Of a stretch of DNA of 10,605 bases, positions 1-8,411 are shown piece by piece. A program made the translations under genes and the position numbers. How positions within the stretch are numbered: position 1 is the first letter of the stretch; the number at the start of each line of letters is the position of its first letter. The notes beneath the pieces are model-generated. The model was not told where the DNA came from and ran no database searches. It saw only the letters and a program-made list of their open reading frames with translations. The DNA comes from CAYSBK01 sp964429265 (GTDB lineage: Bacteria; Planctomycetota; Phycisphaerae; Sedimentisphaerales; Anaerobacaceae): assembly GCA_964429265.1 (NCBI GenBank), contig CAYSBK010000076.1, forward strand, positions 1 through 10,605. Direction: 5' to 3'.

Positions 1-1
1 C

Positions 2-1435
2 GACATAATCAGGTCATTGCTGGCCGACGGCTCGCACATAGCAACATATCCCCGGACAAACTCGATTATGGTTACCGATACGTCTTCCAACGTACATCAC
101 ATTGCGAAGATCATTGCCCGTCTTGACGTGCCCGGCTCCGAGGAACAGGTGACCGTTATCCCTCTCCAGCACGCCTCAGCCGACGTGCTCAGTCAGCAAA
201 TCAGCGACATCATCGAGCAAACCAGGGAATCGGCATCTCCGGCCAGAACCACCGCCGTATCAAGCGGGGCTCAAAAGCCCAGAATTCTTCCATACGCACG
301 AACCAACTCCCTCATCGTTGTCGCCACCGCCCAGCAGACACAGATGGTCAAAAGGCTCGCCGAACAACTCGACATCGAGCGACGCACCGGCACCAACAAC
401 GTCCACGTCGTCTACCTGAAGAATGCATCGGCCGCGGAAACCGCCGAATCCCTGACGGCCGCGCTGGCCAACCTCCGTATCACCGGCGCCGTGGACGCCA
501 CGCAACAAATCCAGATTACCGCCGACGAAAGCACGAACGCCCTTATCATTGCAGCCACCAACCAGGACTTTGAAGTCATCTCCGAAATCATACAAAAGCT
601 CGACATCGTCCGCGAACAGGTCCTGGTGGAAATGATCATTATGGAGGTCAGTCAGGACAGCCTCAAGGAAATAGGCATCGACTGGGCCACACTCGACGAG
701 GCCGTCGCAGGTAGCGTGCGTTTCTTCGGGGCAACCAATTTCGGTCCGAGGGTCGACTTCGTCCAGGGCGACCTCGAGGGTCTCAGCGTCGGAATGTGGA
801 CAAAGCAGGGAACCGACACCACTATCGGGCCGATACTTCACGCCCTGGAAAAAATATCCGGCGTCGACATCCTTTCCACGCCACACATCCTCACCTCGAA
901 CCACCACAAGGCCCGGATAATAGTCGGCGAGAACCGGCCGTTCGTTACCGCCGAAAGGATCACCGAAACCGACCCCAGCACGCCGACCGTGATACGGACC
1001 ATCGAGTACAGGGACGTCGGCATCACCTTGGAGATTACGCCGCACGTCAGCCAGGGCGGTATGGTCAGGCTCGAGATAAACAGTGAGTTCACAAAGCTGG
1101 TTGAAACCGTCACCAGCCCATCGCTCGACACCCCGACCACCGCCAAGCGGCAGGCCCAGACCGTCGTCACGATGAACACCGACTCGACCGTCGTCATCGG
1201 CGGGCTTATGCGCGACGACAAGGTAACCGTGGAAAAAAGGATACCGCTTGTTTCTGATTTGCCCCTGCTCGGGCCGTTGTTCCGCTTCAAGAAAGACCAG
1301 ATCCAGAAAACCAACCTGCTGATATTCATAACGCCGCACGTCGTAAGCAGCCCGGAGGATATGCGGCGGATGACCGAGGCGAAAAAGAAGCAAATGCAGC
1401 CCGCGATTGAACAACTCGAGAAGAAATCCGATTGA
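2..1435 (+). CDS. gspD: Type II secretion system secretin GspD (5' truncated by window)
   Basis: This is the outer-membrane secretin, a multimeric channel through which folded exoproteins leave the periplasm. The frame is open from base 2, so the start codon, signal peptide, N0 and part of N1 lie upstream of the window; 477 residues remain. In order, the visible parts are the end of N1 (about residues 1-41, containing YPRTNSIMVTD), N2 (about 42-125, with the matching RTNSLIVVAT strand), N3 (about 126-205, with STNALIIAAT) and the secretin barrel domain (about 206-450). Barrel hallmarks are VGITLEITPHV, VVIGGLMRD, PLVSDLPLLGPLFR and TNLLIFITPHV. A short charged, helical tail of about 30 residues follows, which is too short for an obvious long pilotin-binding S-domain. 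PilQ-type and phage secretins share the barrel, but the repeated N-domains and the downstream gspE-M order make GspD by far the best call. No promoter is visible because the gene begins outside the window. Confidence 0.97.
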   Translation, partial: DIIRSLLADGSHIATYPRTNSIMVTDTSSNVHHIAKIIARLDVPGSEEQVTVIPLQHASADVLSQQISDIIEQTRESASPARTTAVSSGAQKPRILPYARTNSLIVVATAQQTQMVKRLAEQLDIERRTGTNNVHVVYLKNASAAETAESLTAALANLRITGAVDATQQIQITADESTNALIIAATNQDFEVISEIIQKLDIVREQVLVEMIIMEVSQDSLKEIGIDWATLDEAVAGSVRFFGATNFGPRVDFVQGDLEGLSVGMWTKQGTDTTIGPILHALEKISGVDILSTPHILTSNHHKARIIVGENRPFVTAERITETDPSTPTVIRTIEYRDVGITLEITPHVSQGGMVRLEINSEFTKLVETVTSPSLDTPTTAKRQAQTVVTMNTDSTVVIGGLMRDDKVTVEKRIPLVSDLPLLGPLFRFKKDQIQKTNLLIFITPHVVSSPEDMRRMTEAKKKQMQPAIEQLEKKSD

Positions 1436-1460
1436 CGTTCCGCAGACGGGTAAAGAAGCC

Positions 1461-3071
1461 GTGCAGTTACAACACGAAACAGAACACCAGTATCTGCAAA
1501 GCATAACACCGGAACAGTTGCGACCGGAACTGGTCACACGACTGCCTCTGGAGTTCCTCAAGAAACAGTGCGCCATCCCCATCATTCTTGAGCAGGGCCG
1601 GCTGGCCGTCGCCCTTGCCGAGCCGATGAACCTTGAGGCCTACGACACCATCGTCTCCGTACTTGCCGGGGCATCGGACCAGCTTGCCGATCTCTGGCAG
1701 CCGGGTCAACCCTGCCCGCGCGTAATCTGCCCCGCATCGGAAATAGAGCAGGCGATAAGCCGATGTTACTATCAGGACTCGCTTGTCGAGCAGGGCGAAC
1801 AGCAGCACCAGCCCGACCACCGGAACGCCGCCACCGCCGCAGCACACGCCCAGCCGGAAGACCTGCTCAATATCGGCAACAAGGCTCCGGTGATAAAGCT
1901 CGTAAACAAAATCTTCTTCCAGGCCGTCCACAGCAGGGCCAGCGACATACATATCGAGCCCTACGAAAACGAAGTGCGCGTCCGCTTTCGAATCGACGGG
2001 TTTCTGCACAATATGTTCGAACTGCCAAAGCAACACGCCGCCGCCGTTGTGTCGCGTCTGAAAATTATGGCGAATCTCAACATCGCCGAAAGGAGACTGC
2101 CCCAGGACGGCCAGAGCAGAATCAAGATCGGCACCAATACGGTCGACATCCGTGTTTCTGTTGTCCCCACCCACAGCGGCGAGCGAGTGGTGCTGAGACT
2201 TCTCGACAAGGCCAGCGGCAAACGCGGCCTCGACCGGATAGGTTTCTCACGCGAACTATTGAAACGTTTCAGAAACCTCATCAGGCTCAGCCACGGCATA
2301 ATACTGCTGACCGGGCCGACCGGCAGCGGCAAAACAACCACACTCTACGGCGCCATCACGGAGCTTAACTGTGAAGAACGAAACATCCTGACCGTTGAGG
2401 ACCCCATCGAGTACCAGTTGCCAGGCGTCGGGCAGATGCAGATAAAACCAAAAATAAACCTTACCTTCGCAAACTGCCTGCGTCATATTCTCAGGCAGGA
2501 CCCCGACGTGATTATGGTCGGTGAAATCCGCGACGCCGAAACCGCAAGAATCGCCGTTCAGGCCTCCCTGACCGGTCATCTTGTGTTCAGCACGCTGCAC
2601 ACCAACGACTCGGCCTCGGCCGCGACACGACTGCTCGATATGGGCGTAGAGCCGTATCTCATATCCTCGTCGGTGGTTGCCGTGATGGCGCAGAGACTGG
2701 TGCGGACGATCTGTCCCCACTGCAAAAGTCCCTACCGGCCCGGCGAACAAATGCTTTCTCTGCTCGACCATACCGGCGCATCGGCCGCCACTCAGCGCCG
2801 GTTGTACAAGGGCCTCGGCTGCAAGAATTGCTTCCAGACAGGTTACCTGGGAAGAAGTGGGATTTTTGAGTTGCTGGTCATCGATGACCAAATCAAGGAA
2901 CTGATAAGTCGCCGGGCCGGCTCCCACATCATAAAACAGGCCGCAGTTGAAAAAGGAATGAAAACACTGCGGGAAGACGGAATCGAAAAGGTCCTTGCCG
3001 GCCAAACCACCCTCGAGGAAGTCTATAGGGTTACACAGGACACTGTCACGCCAACCAGCAAAGGCGATTGA
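1461..3071 (+). CDS. gspE: Type II secretion system assembly ATPase GspE
   Basis: This is a cytoplasmic hexameric ATPase of the GspE/PilB family that drives pseudopilus assembly through GspF and GspL. Numbering is from the GTG at 1461 (536 aa). An N-terminal GspE-N domain (about 10-105) is joined to the motor by a Gln/His/Ala-rich linker (about 110-135). The motor has Walker A GPTGSGKTTTL (285-295), an acidic Asp-box (TVEDPIEYQ), Walker B DPDVIMVGEIRD (347-358) and a His-box (LVFSTLHTND). It also has the GspE zinc-binding tetracysteine pair CPHC (418/421) and CKNC (454/457), which separates it from PilT retraction ATPases. The start is uncertain. GTG 1461 leaves a 25-nt gap after gspD, whereas an in-frame TTG at 1407 would overlap gspD by 29 nt. 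Neither has a clean ribosome-binding site. I prefer 1461 because the GspE-N homology begins just after it. Confidence 0.96.
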   Translation: MQLQHETEHQYLQSITPEQLRPELVTRLPLEFLKKQCAIPIILEQGRLAVALAEPMNLEAYDTIVSVLAGASDQLADLWQPGQPCPRVICPASEIEQAISRCYYQDSLVEQGEQQHQPDHRNAATAAAHAQPEDLLNIGNKAPVIKLVNKIFFQAVHSRASDIHIEPYENEVRVRFRIDGFLHNMFELPKQHAAAVVSRLKIMANLNIAERRLPQDGQSRIKIGTNTVDIRVSVVPTHSGERVVLRLLDKASGKRGLDRIGFSRELLKRFRNLIRLSHGIILLTGPTGSGKTTTLYGAITELNCEERNILTVEDPIEYQLPGVGQMQIKPKINLTFANCLRHILRQDPDVIMVGEIRDAETARIAVQASLTGHLVFSTLHTNDSASAATRLLDMGVEPYLISSSVVAVMAQRLVRTICPHCKSPYRPGEQMLSLLDHTGASAATQRRLYKGLGCKNCFQTGYLGRSGIFELLVIDDQIKELISRRAGSHIIKQAAVEKGMKTLREDGIEKVLAGQTTLEEVYRVTQDTVTPTSKGD

Positions 3072-3073
3072 AG

Positions 3074-4249
3074 ATGCCGACAGTTACTACCAGGCCCGCA
3101 ACGTATGACCACGCCACCGCGGCTCCGCGGCGGACAGGCTGTGCCTCGAAAAACGACAAGGCACCACCTGAAACCGCAGCCCACGCAACAATCAAGACAA
3201 AAAGGCTGTGCCTGCTTGTCCGCCAGTTGGCCTGCCTGCTGCAGGCGGGTATGCCGGTTGTGCCTGCACTGTCGGCCCTGCTCGAACAATACTCCAGCGA
3301 TCCGGAAGTACGCCGACACGGCCGGGAAGACCCGCTTGTTGCCGTGCTGCGGGATATTCGCGACCGCGTCAACGCCGGGGCAAACCTGTCGGAAGCCCTG
3401 GCGGCTTATCCGGAGATTTTCTCGCCGCTTTTTACAAATATGGTGGCCGCCGGCGAGGCCGGCGGAACGCTCGAACAGGTCCTGCTGCGCATCGCTGCAA
3501 CGCTCGAAAAGCGCCTCGAACTCACCGGCAAAGTCAAGGCCGCCATCGCATATCCGGTGATGATGGCCGTCGTCGCCGTGGCCGTCGTTGCCTTTCTGCT
3601 TTCTTACGTGGTACCCGGCATAACCCGGATGTTTATGGAAATGAACCGTACCCTTCCCTGGCCGACCATGTTGCTGATCGCCGTAAGCAACTTCACCAAA
3701 AGCTACTTCTTGTTGATTCTGCTGGCAATCTGTGCCGCGGCGCTCGGTATCGGTGCCGCATCTCGCGGCAAGCGGGGCAAACTCCTGGCCGACCGTATAA
3801 AACTGCGACTGCCGTTGTTCGGCGGACTCCTGCTGAAGCTTGAAACCGCCCGGCTGACCAGAATCCTGGCGGTACTGCTTTCCAGCGGCATACCCATCCT
3901 CAACGCCCTGGAGATAGTCAAGCGGGCCTCAACCAACAGTGTTATCGCGAAAGCTCTGGATCGCGTCAAGGATTCCGTCAGCAGAGGCGATGCTCTGGCC
4001 GACGCCATCAGAAACACCGCCGTCTTTCCCCCTTTTGTCTTCCACGTAACCGCTACCGGCGCCGCCAACGACAGCCTCGAACAGGCCCTGGCCAACCTTG
4101 CCGATATGTATGACGCCGAAGTCGAAAACACCTCCAGGATCCTGGCCTCGCTGCTCGAGCCGGCTGTACTACTTGTTATGGGTATAATTATCGGTTTTAT
4201 CGTGCTGGCGATTCTGCTGCCGATATTCGAAATAAACCAGGCGCTTTAA
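3074..4249 (+). CDS. gspF: Type II secretion system inner-membrane platform protein GspF
   Basis: This is the polytopic inner-membrane core of the T2SS platform, which couples GspE to pseudopilin assembly. The protein is 391 aa, normal for the family. It has two T2SSF cytoplasmic helical domains (about 47-170 and 253-375). Each opens with the family signature of helix plus SG/AG-(I/M)P turn: LLQAGMPVVPALSALL and LLSSGIPILNALEIV. Three membrane segments lie at about 159-182, 211-229 and 361-384. The ATG at 3074 is 2 nt after the gspE stop, with AAAGG at 3060-3064 as a plausible ribosome-binding site. A TTG two codons earlier (3068) is the alternative start. The first 45 residues are Ala/Thr/Pro/basic-rich, unlike a normal GspF N-terminus, and are partly encoded by a GC-rich palindrome (see the repeat at 3114-3133). 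The rest of the protein looks intact. Confidence 0.96.
   Translation: MPTVTTRPATYDHATAAPRRTGCASKNDKAPPETAAHATIKTKRLCLLVRQLACLLQAGMPVVPALSALLEQYSSDPEVRRHGREDPLVAVLRDIRDRVNAGANLSEALAAYPEIFSPLFTNMVAAGEAGGTLEQVLLRIAATLEKRLELTGKVKAAIAYPVMMAVVAVAVVAFLLSYVVPGITRMFMEMNRTLPWPTMLLIAVSNFTKSYFLLILLAICAAALGIGAASRGKRGKLLADRIKLRLPLFGGLLLKLETARLTRILAVLLSSGIPILNALEIVKRASTNSVIAKALDRVKDSVSRGDALADAIRNTAVFPPFVFHVTATGAANDSLEQALANLADMYDAEVENTSRILASLLEPAVLLVMGIIIGFIVLAILLPIFEINQAL
3114..3133. repeat. GC-rich perfect palindrome inside the gspF 5' coding region
   Basis: Bases 3117-3130 consist of CCGCGG, a 2-nt spacer (CT) and CCGCGG again. Because CCGCGG is self-complementary, the copies can pair as a hairpin or read as a direct repeat. 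Pairing extends to 9 bp with one mismatch over 3114-3133. It encodes residues around 15-20 of GspF, in the low-complexity N-terminal extension. It may be an interspersed palindromic element that landed in frame, or simply GC-rich coding sequence; only one copy is visible here. Confidence 0.5.
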
Positions 4250-4254
4250 GGGAG
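4248..4254 (+). promoter_or_regulatory. Strong Shine-Dalgarno for gspG
   Basis: AAGGGAG overlaps the gspF stop codon (4247-4249) and lies 6 nt before the gspG ATG at 4261. It is the clearest ribosome-binding site in the operon. This fits the need for far more major pseudopilin than platform protein, and it fixes the gspG start despite the long leader. Confidence 0.7.
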
Positions 4255-4260
4255 CCTCAA

Positions 4261-4734
4261 ATGAGCAATACAAGCAAACAAGCCAACACCTGCACGGCCG
4301 CCACCCCGCGCTGCTGTCGGCGGAACAGCGGTTTTACGCTCATCGAGCTTATGATTGTCGTGGTAATACTGGGACTTCTGGCGACAGTGGTTATGCCGAG
4401 GATTCTGAACAGGCCCGAGCAGGCCCGCAGGATGAAAGCGAAAATAGATATTCGCAACATCGAGTCGGCCCTGGCACTGTTCAAAACCGATACCGGCCGG
4501 TTCCCCACCACCTCCGAAGGTCTCCAGGCACTCGTATCAAACCCGGGCATAGACGGTTACAGCCCCGACGGCTACCTCGACAAGATGCCGCTCGACCCCT
4601 GGGGAAACAGCTACGTTTACATTTCGCCCGGCGTCCACAACAAGGACTACGACCTGGAATCCTATGGCAAGGACGGCGAAGACGGCGGAACCGGCGATAA
4701 TGCCGATATCGAAAGCTGGAATCTCGACCAGTAG
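4261..4734 (+). CDS. gspG: Major pseudopilin GspG (type II secretion)
   Basis: This is the major subunit of the T2SS pseudopilus. It is inserted in the inner membrane, cleaved and methylated by a prepilin peptidase, then polymerised by GspE/GspF. The 157-aa product has a class III signal with cleavage after Gly24, followed by FTLIELMIVVVILGLLATVV, including the Glu5 needed for assembly. After the N-terminal helix comes the GspG core: ARRMKAKIDIRNIESAL, RFPTTSEGLQAL and LDPWGNSYVYISPG. A C-terminal Asp/Gly-rich region (about 137-152) corresponds to the calcium-binding loop that stabilises GspG in known structures. The leader is long (24 aa against a usual 5-10) and contains three cysteines. 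No later in-frame ATG, GTG or TTG precedes the cleavage site, and the Shine-Dalgarno supports this start. It sits 11 nt after gspF. Confidence 0.97.
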   Translation: MSNTSKQANTCTAATPRCCRRNSGFTLIELMIVVVILGLLATVVMPRILNRPEQARRMKAKIDIRNIESALALFKTDTGRFPTTSEGLQALVSNPGIDGYSPDGYLDKMPLDPWGNSYVYISPGVHNKDYDLESYGKDGEDGGTGDNADIESWNLDQ

Positions 4735-4766
4735 AACAAGCGAAACCGGCACATGGGGCTACGCCG

Positions 4767-5168
4767 ATGACAAAATCAAAGACGTACGGCTTCACGTTGA
4801 TTGAATCGCTTATCGCTCTGGCGGTGGTTTCGATTGCCCTGGTGGCGCTGCTGGGGTTGCACTTGAACGGCATAAAAATGGCTCAGACAGCCGACAACAT
4901 CGCCCGCGCCGTTTCGCTGGCTCAGACAAAGCTCGCCGAAAAAACGACCCTCGGCTGTCCGCAAACAGGCACCGAAAGCGGAACCACCACCATAGACCGG
5001 CTCCCGTTTCACTGGAAAACCATCGTAAGCCGCGTCACAAACGAGCAGCTTCAAACAGCCGGCATTCACAAATTGAGGCAGGTATCAACCGAAGTCGAAT
5101 GGCAGCAGGGCAATACACGCAAGCGCATCTGCCTGTCCACGTGGGTGGCGAAACGAAACTGGCAATGA
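4767..5168 (+). CDS. gspI: Minor pseudopilin GspI (type II secretion)
   Basis: This is a minor pseudopilin thought to nucleate the pseudopilus tip complex with GspJ and GspK. The 133-aa product has a short leader (MTKSKTYG), prepilin-peptidase cleavage before Phe9 and the motif FTLIESLIALAVVSIALVAL with Glu5. The helix continues as NIARAVSLAQTKLAEKTTLG, which resembles the conserved GspI stretch just after the membrane segment. The small C-terminal domain (PFHWKTIVSRV ... LRQVSTEVEWQQG ... LSTWV) fits GspI in size and layout. It lies 32 nt after gspG and its stop overlaps the gspJ start, placing it where gspI normally precedes gspJ. GspH is the main alternative, but position and length favour GspI. 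Confidence 0.88.
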   Translation: MTKSKTYGFTLIESLIALAVVSIALVALLGLHLNGIKMAQTADNIARAVSLAQTKLAEKTTLGCPQTGTESGTTTIDRLPFHWKTIVSRVTNEQLQTAGIHKLRQVSTEVEWQQGNTRKRICLSTWVAKRNWQ

Positions 5169-5893
5169 CTATGCGTCTGCACAAAAAAGGTTTTACGCTG
5201 GCGGAACTGCTTGTAGCCGTGGCCGTGGTTGCAACCGTGGTCGCGGTTGCCTACGGCAGCTACGCCGCCGCTACCGGCTCGGCCGATGCCTACAACGCCC
5301 GGATAGCAGCCCGCCGGCAACAGCAGACACTGCTGCGTCAATTGAGCCGGCAGTTACGCACCTGTTTCGTCCCGGCCTCGCTGCCGCAAGAACCTGACGC
5401 CGCGCCTGTCATAAGCACCGCGGCCAATCTGCAAACCGGCTGGCAGGCTCAACAAACATTCAAAAATGAAACGGATTACTTCACCGGTGGCTGCAACGGC
5501 AACGGCATACCCTTGCTTCACTTCGTAACCACCACGAGGGTTTTCCCCCAGCCTGAAGTACCGCAAGGACTTTATGAAGTGGCCTACAGGTTCGAAAGGG
5601 CGACCGGCACCATTTACACCAGCCAGGAGATATTTGTGCCCCGCACCGGCAACATCGAACGACATACCAACTGGCGGCCCGTTGCCCACGGCGTCCGCGA
5701 ACTGAAACTACGGTTCTTCGACGGCGAAAACTGGCACAGTAGCTACAGCTATCACGACACTAAAGAACTACCGCTGGCCGTACACATTGAAATCACCTTC
5801 GAAGACAAGAATCACAGAGAACTCGGCTGCGGTACAACCATCTTGCCGTTGTGCCGGCGGACTGGAGCGAAGACTCACAGCGTGCAGAGATAG
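5165..5893 (+). CDS. gspJ: Minor pseudopilin GspJ (type II secretion)
   Basis: This is a minor pseudopilin of the tip complex. The ATG at 5165 overlaps the gspI TGA (ATGA), a typical translational-coupling junction. It gives a 242-aa protein with leader MTMRLHKKG and cleavage before FTLAELLVAVAVVATVVAVA, with Glu5 present. A second ATG at 5171 would work equally well. The frame stays open upstream to 5099, but that extension would put about 30 residues before the cleavage site, so I reject it. The body carries the GspJ-like pattern RQQQTLLRQLSRQLR after the N-terminal helix. Late strands ELKLRFFDGENWHSS and LPLAVHIEITFED match the family's typical strand, W, LP-x-AV-x-I end. Conservation is low, so the call rests on these patterns and on order. 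Confidence 0.88.
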   Translation: MTMRLHKKGFTLAELLVAVAVVATVVAVAYGSYAAATGSADAYNARIAARRQQQTLLRQLSRQLRTCFVPASLPQEPDAAPVISTAANLQTGWQAQQTFKNETDYFTGGCNGNGIPLLHFVTTTRVFPQPEVPQGLYEVAYRFERATGTIYTSQEIFVPRTGNIERHTNWRPVAHGVRELKLRFFDGENWHSSYSYHDTKELPLAVHIEITFEDKNHRELGCGTTILPLCRRTGAKTHSVQR

Positions 5894-5899
5894 CAGCCT

Positions 5900-6889
5900 A
5901 TGAAACCAAAACAGGCCAGGACACGTAACCGGGGATTTGCGATTGTCGTGGTGCTCGGTATGCTCATACTGATGACCGCACTGGTGGTCGGCTTCAGTAA
6001 CAATGCAAGGGTCGAACTTCGCAGAGCCGATTACCTGCTCAAGTCAGCGCAGGCATTGCACTGCGCGACAGCCGGCCTGAACGCAGCCATCGCGGCCGTC
6101 AGGGACTGCAACGAGTTCTACGGCGACACGGAACCCGGCAGGCTGTTCTCCGGCACCTGCGAAATCGCCGTCCAGGCAGGCAGATGCAGCGTTACCATCG
6201 TCGATGAAAGCGGCAAGCTGAACCTCAATTACCTGCTGAAACAAAACGACAAGCCGGACCCCGTCCACGTAAACCGGTTCCTGCGACTGATCGACCTGCT
6301 TAACCGTGACAACGCCGGCGGCCCCCGTATCAGCTACAGCATCGTCCCCGCTGTTATCGACTGGATTGACCGTAACGATGAAGTCACGGCCTTGCCGTTT
6401 GTGAAGTGGGCAAATCTCGGCGCTGAGTCCGCATACTACAATGCACAACAACCGCCGTACCCGTGCAAGAACGCCCCCCTCGACACCGTCGACGAATTGT
6501 TGCTGGTCAAAGATGTGACCTCAGAAACTTTCAGGCGGATACAGCCCTACATCACCGTTTACGGCGACGGCAGGGTCAACCTCAATGCCGCAGCCGACAT
6601 TGTGCTCGAAAGCCTCTCGGAAAACGTAGACAAAGCTTTGGCACAGGTCATTATCAACCGGCGCAATCTCAGGCCCTTCGAATCCATAGCCGAGCTTCGG
6701 GATCTACCAGGTATGACCGACGACATCTACAACGTCATAAAGCAAACAGCCACCGTCGAGGCATCCCGGCACTACTTTCAGGTAATCTGCCGGGGCTATG
6801 TTGACGATGTCAGTTGTGAAGTAACCGCGATAGTCGCAAAGGACCTTGAGAACAAGACCGTTGACGTGATTCTGTATAAAGAGCGATAA
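5900..6889 (+). CDS. gspK: Minor pseudopilin GspK (type II secretion)
   Basis: This is the large pseudopilin proposed to cap the pseudopilus tip. The 329-aa product has cleavage after Gly12, giving FAIVVVLGMLILMTALVVGF. The residue at mature position 5 is Val, not Glu; loss of Glu5 is characteristic of GspK and fits a role at the very tip. Later GspK landmarks are VTIVDESGKLNLN, AVIDWIDRNDE, GAESAYYNAQQPPYPCKNAP, LDTVDELLLVKDVT and ITVYGDGRVNLNAA. A helix-hairpin-helix-like ending follows (RPFESIAELRDLPGM). The gap from gspJ is 6 nt, with only a weak upstream ribosome-binding site. The DWID and PPYPCKN regions correspond to the metal-binding and loop parts of the family. Confidence 0.94.
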   Translation: MKPKQARTRNRGFAIVVVLGMLILMTALVVGFSNNARVELRRADYLLKSAQALHCATAGLNAAIAAVRDCNEFYGDTEPGRLFSGTCEIAVQAGRCSVTIVDESGKLNLNYLLKQNDKPDPVHVNRFLRLIDLLNRDNAGGPRISYSIVPAVIDWIDRNDEVTALPFVKWANLGAESAYYNAQQPPYPCKNAPLDTVDELLLVKDVTSETFRRIQPYITVYGDGRVNLNAAADIVLESLSENVDKALAQVIINRRNLRPFESIAELRDLPGMTDDIYNVIKQTATVEASRHYFQVICRGYVDDVSCEVTAIVAKDLENKTVDVILYKER

Positions 6890-6940
6890 AAACATCTCCG
6901 GTTAGCCTGCAAACACCGGGACCAAAAAGAGATTCAGGCA

Positions 6941-8410
6941 ATGGTCAAACGCTGTATCGGCATAGAACTGGGTTGCACGTACCTGCGGGCGGTGCAGCTT
7001 CGCGGAACCGACCACCGGTTCTGCCTCGAAAACGCATTCGGCACTCGGACCCGAAGGGCAACTGATGCCGTGCCCAACATATTAAGCTCCCTTATGAATC
7101 AGCACGGATTCGATCCCCGCGCCCGCCTGGCGGTCTCGTTGCCGCCCGGAACCGTACTTTTCCGAAACGTCGAAACGGACTCGGCGGGCCTCGAGCAAAT
7201 CCGGGCACAGGACCTCGCCGCATTTGAGGATGACCTGCCTTACCCCCCCGACCAGGTCGCCGCCCAGGTGGCCTCGTGCCGCCGATTGCCGGATGGAAGG
7301 TACGCCGTCCTGCTGGCACTTGCCCGAAAAGAATCGATTGATGAAGTAATCGATTTCTTCTCGCAGGCCAAACTCCAACCGGCTCTTGTCGATGCCCCGG
7401 TATTCGCAGCTTACAACGCCGTGGCGGTCAGCCACCCCGAAATAACAGTCGGCCGCGTCCTGTTCGCCTGGATAAGCGACGGCGCGGTACTGCTGGCGGC
7501 GATTGAAGATAACCAGACCCTGCTTGTCAGAAATATCCCCATTGTGTCCGCCGGCGCGGATATGGACTTGCTGCCCCAGCAAATCGCCCACCTGATCGAT
7601 ACGGAGGGACGCATTACCTGGCAGAAGACCTTCGGCGACGAAATCAATCGGGAAACGAGGATATATCTCGCTGCGGATGACGGCCGCCACGCTGAGCTGA
7701 AAAGTATTCTCGATGAAAAAATGCCCTGCCGGGTCGTCTATACCACCGGCCGTGAAAAGATCGACACCTCCACCGAGACCCCCGAATCAGCCGCCCCGGC
7801 AGCCACCGGCCTGGCCCTGCGGTTACTGGCTACGGGTCAAACGGCCGGAGTCAACTTCCTTGAAACGCTCCACACCGGCTCGAACCATCGTGCAAACCTC
7901 AGGAAAGACCTGGTCTGCTGTTCGATACTCCTGGCCGCAATAGCCGCGATGTGGTTGGTCGGCTTGTTTGTCCGGCTCGGCCGGCTTGAGGCCCGGTATT
8001 CCCAACTGAAACAAAAGACCCATCAACTCTTCCGTGCCACACTGCCCCAGGAGCATAACATCGTCAATCCATTGGCCCAGATAGACCAGAAGTTGAACTC
8101 GCTGCGCGCCGAATACGACCGCCTTGCCGGCTGCTACGACGGCGCCGCCGATGCGCTGCAGGTCCTCTACGCCATAAGCAACAGCAGGCCCCCCAACGGT
8201 GACATCACGGCCGACGATCTGCTTATCAGCGGCGGCTCCATCCGCCTGAAAGGTACGTGCGACTCGTTTCAAACCCTCCACCGATGGCGCACGCTTCTGC
8301 AACGAATACCCGCCTTCACGTCGGTCGAGGTCCTCGATGAGATGAAAAAGGACCAGGCAAGTGGAAAAGTTACTTACACTATGTTGATATCGTCGAATAC
8401 CCCACGGTGA
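6941..8410 (+). CDS. gspL: GspL-type inner-membrane platform protein (PilM-like cytoplasmic domain)
   Basis: This is a bitopic inner-membrane protein that recruits GspE to the platform and pairs with GspM. The 489-aa product has an actin-like cytoplasmic domain (about 1-300) starting with the PilM/GspL phosphate-loop-like IGIELGCTYLRAVQL. GVNFLE (about 303-308) matches the conserved stretch just before the membrane. A single membrane helix lies at about 324-346 and a short coiled coil at about 347-395, containing QLFRATLPQEHNIVNPLAQI, a typical GspL periplasmic element. The ferredoxin-like C-terminus (about 405-489) includes LISGGSIRLKGTCDSFQTL. It is a fusion-style GspL rather than separate PilM and PilN genes. 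It lies 51 nt after gspK, the largest gap after the D-F block. Sequence divergence leaves some doubt about exact family naming but little about role. Confidence 0.9.
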   Translation: MVKRCIGIELGCTYLRAVQLRGTDHRFCLENAFGTRTRRATDAVPNILSSLMNQHGFDPRARLAVSLPPGTVLFRNVETDSAGLEQIRAQDLAAFEDDLPYPPDQVAAQVASCRRLPDGRYAVLLALARKESIDEVIDFFSQAKLQPALVDAPVFAAYNAVAVSHPEITVGRVLFAWISDGAVLLAAIEDNQTLLVRNIPIVSAGADMDLLPQQIAHLIDTEGRITWQKTFGDEINRETRIYLAADDGRHAELKSILDEKMPCRVVYTTGREKIDTSTETPESAAPAATGLALRLLATGQTAGVNFLETLHTGSNHRANLRKDLVCCSILLAAIAAMWLVGLFVRLGRLEARYSQLKQKTHQLFRATLPQEHNIVNPLAQIDQKLNSLRAEYDRLAGCYDGAADALQVLYAISNSRPPNGDITADDLLISGGSIRLKGTCDSFQTLHRWRTLLQRIPAFTSVEVLDEMKKDQASGKVTYTMLISSNTPR

Positions 8411-8411
8411 A

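Noticed and set aside
260..1585. 441-codon open frame on the minus strand opposite gspD
   Set aside because: It is antisense to a clear secretin. Its protein is Gly/Val/Asp-rich with no recognisable domain, as expected from a GC-biased mirror frame.
1467..3005. Several long minus-strand open frames opposite gspE
   Set aside because: The plus strand carries every GspE motif. The antisense frames show no domain and share the same third-position GC bias.
3208..3843. 211-codon plus-strand frame within gspF
   Set aside because: It is a shadow frame rich in Arg/Gly/Pro/Ala, while the GspF frame shows both family domains and membrane helices.
5099..5164. Extended upstream start for gspJ
   Set aside because: It would add 22 residues before the prepilin leader and overlap gspI heavily. 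The ATGA junction at 5165 explains the data better.
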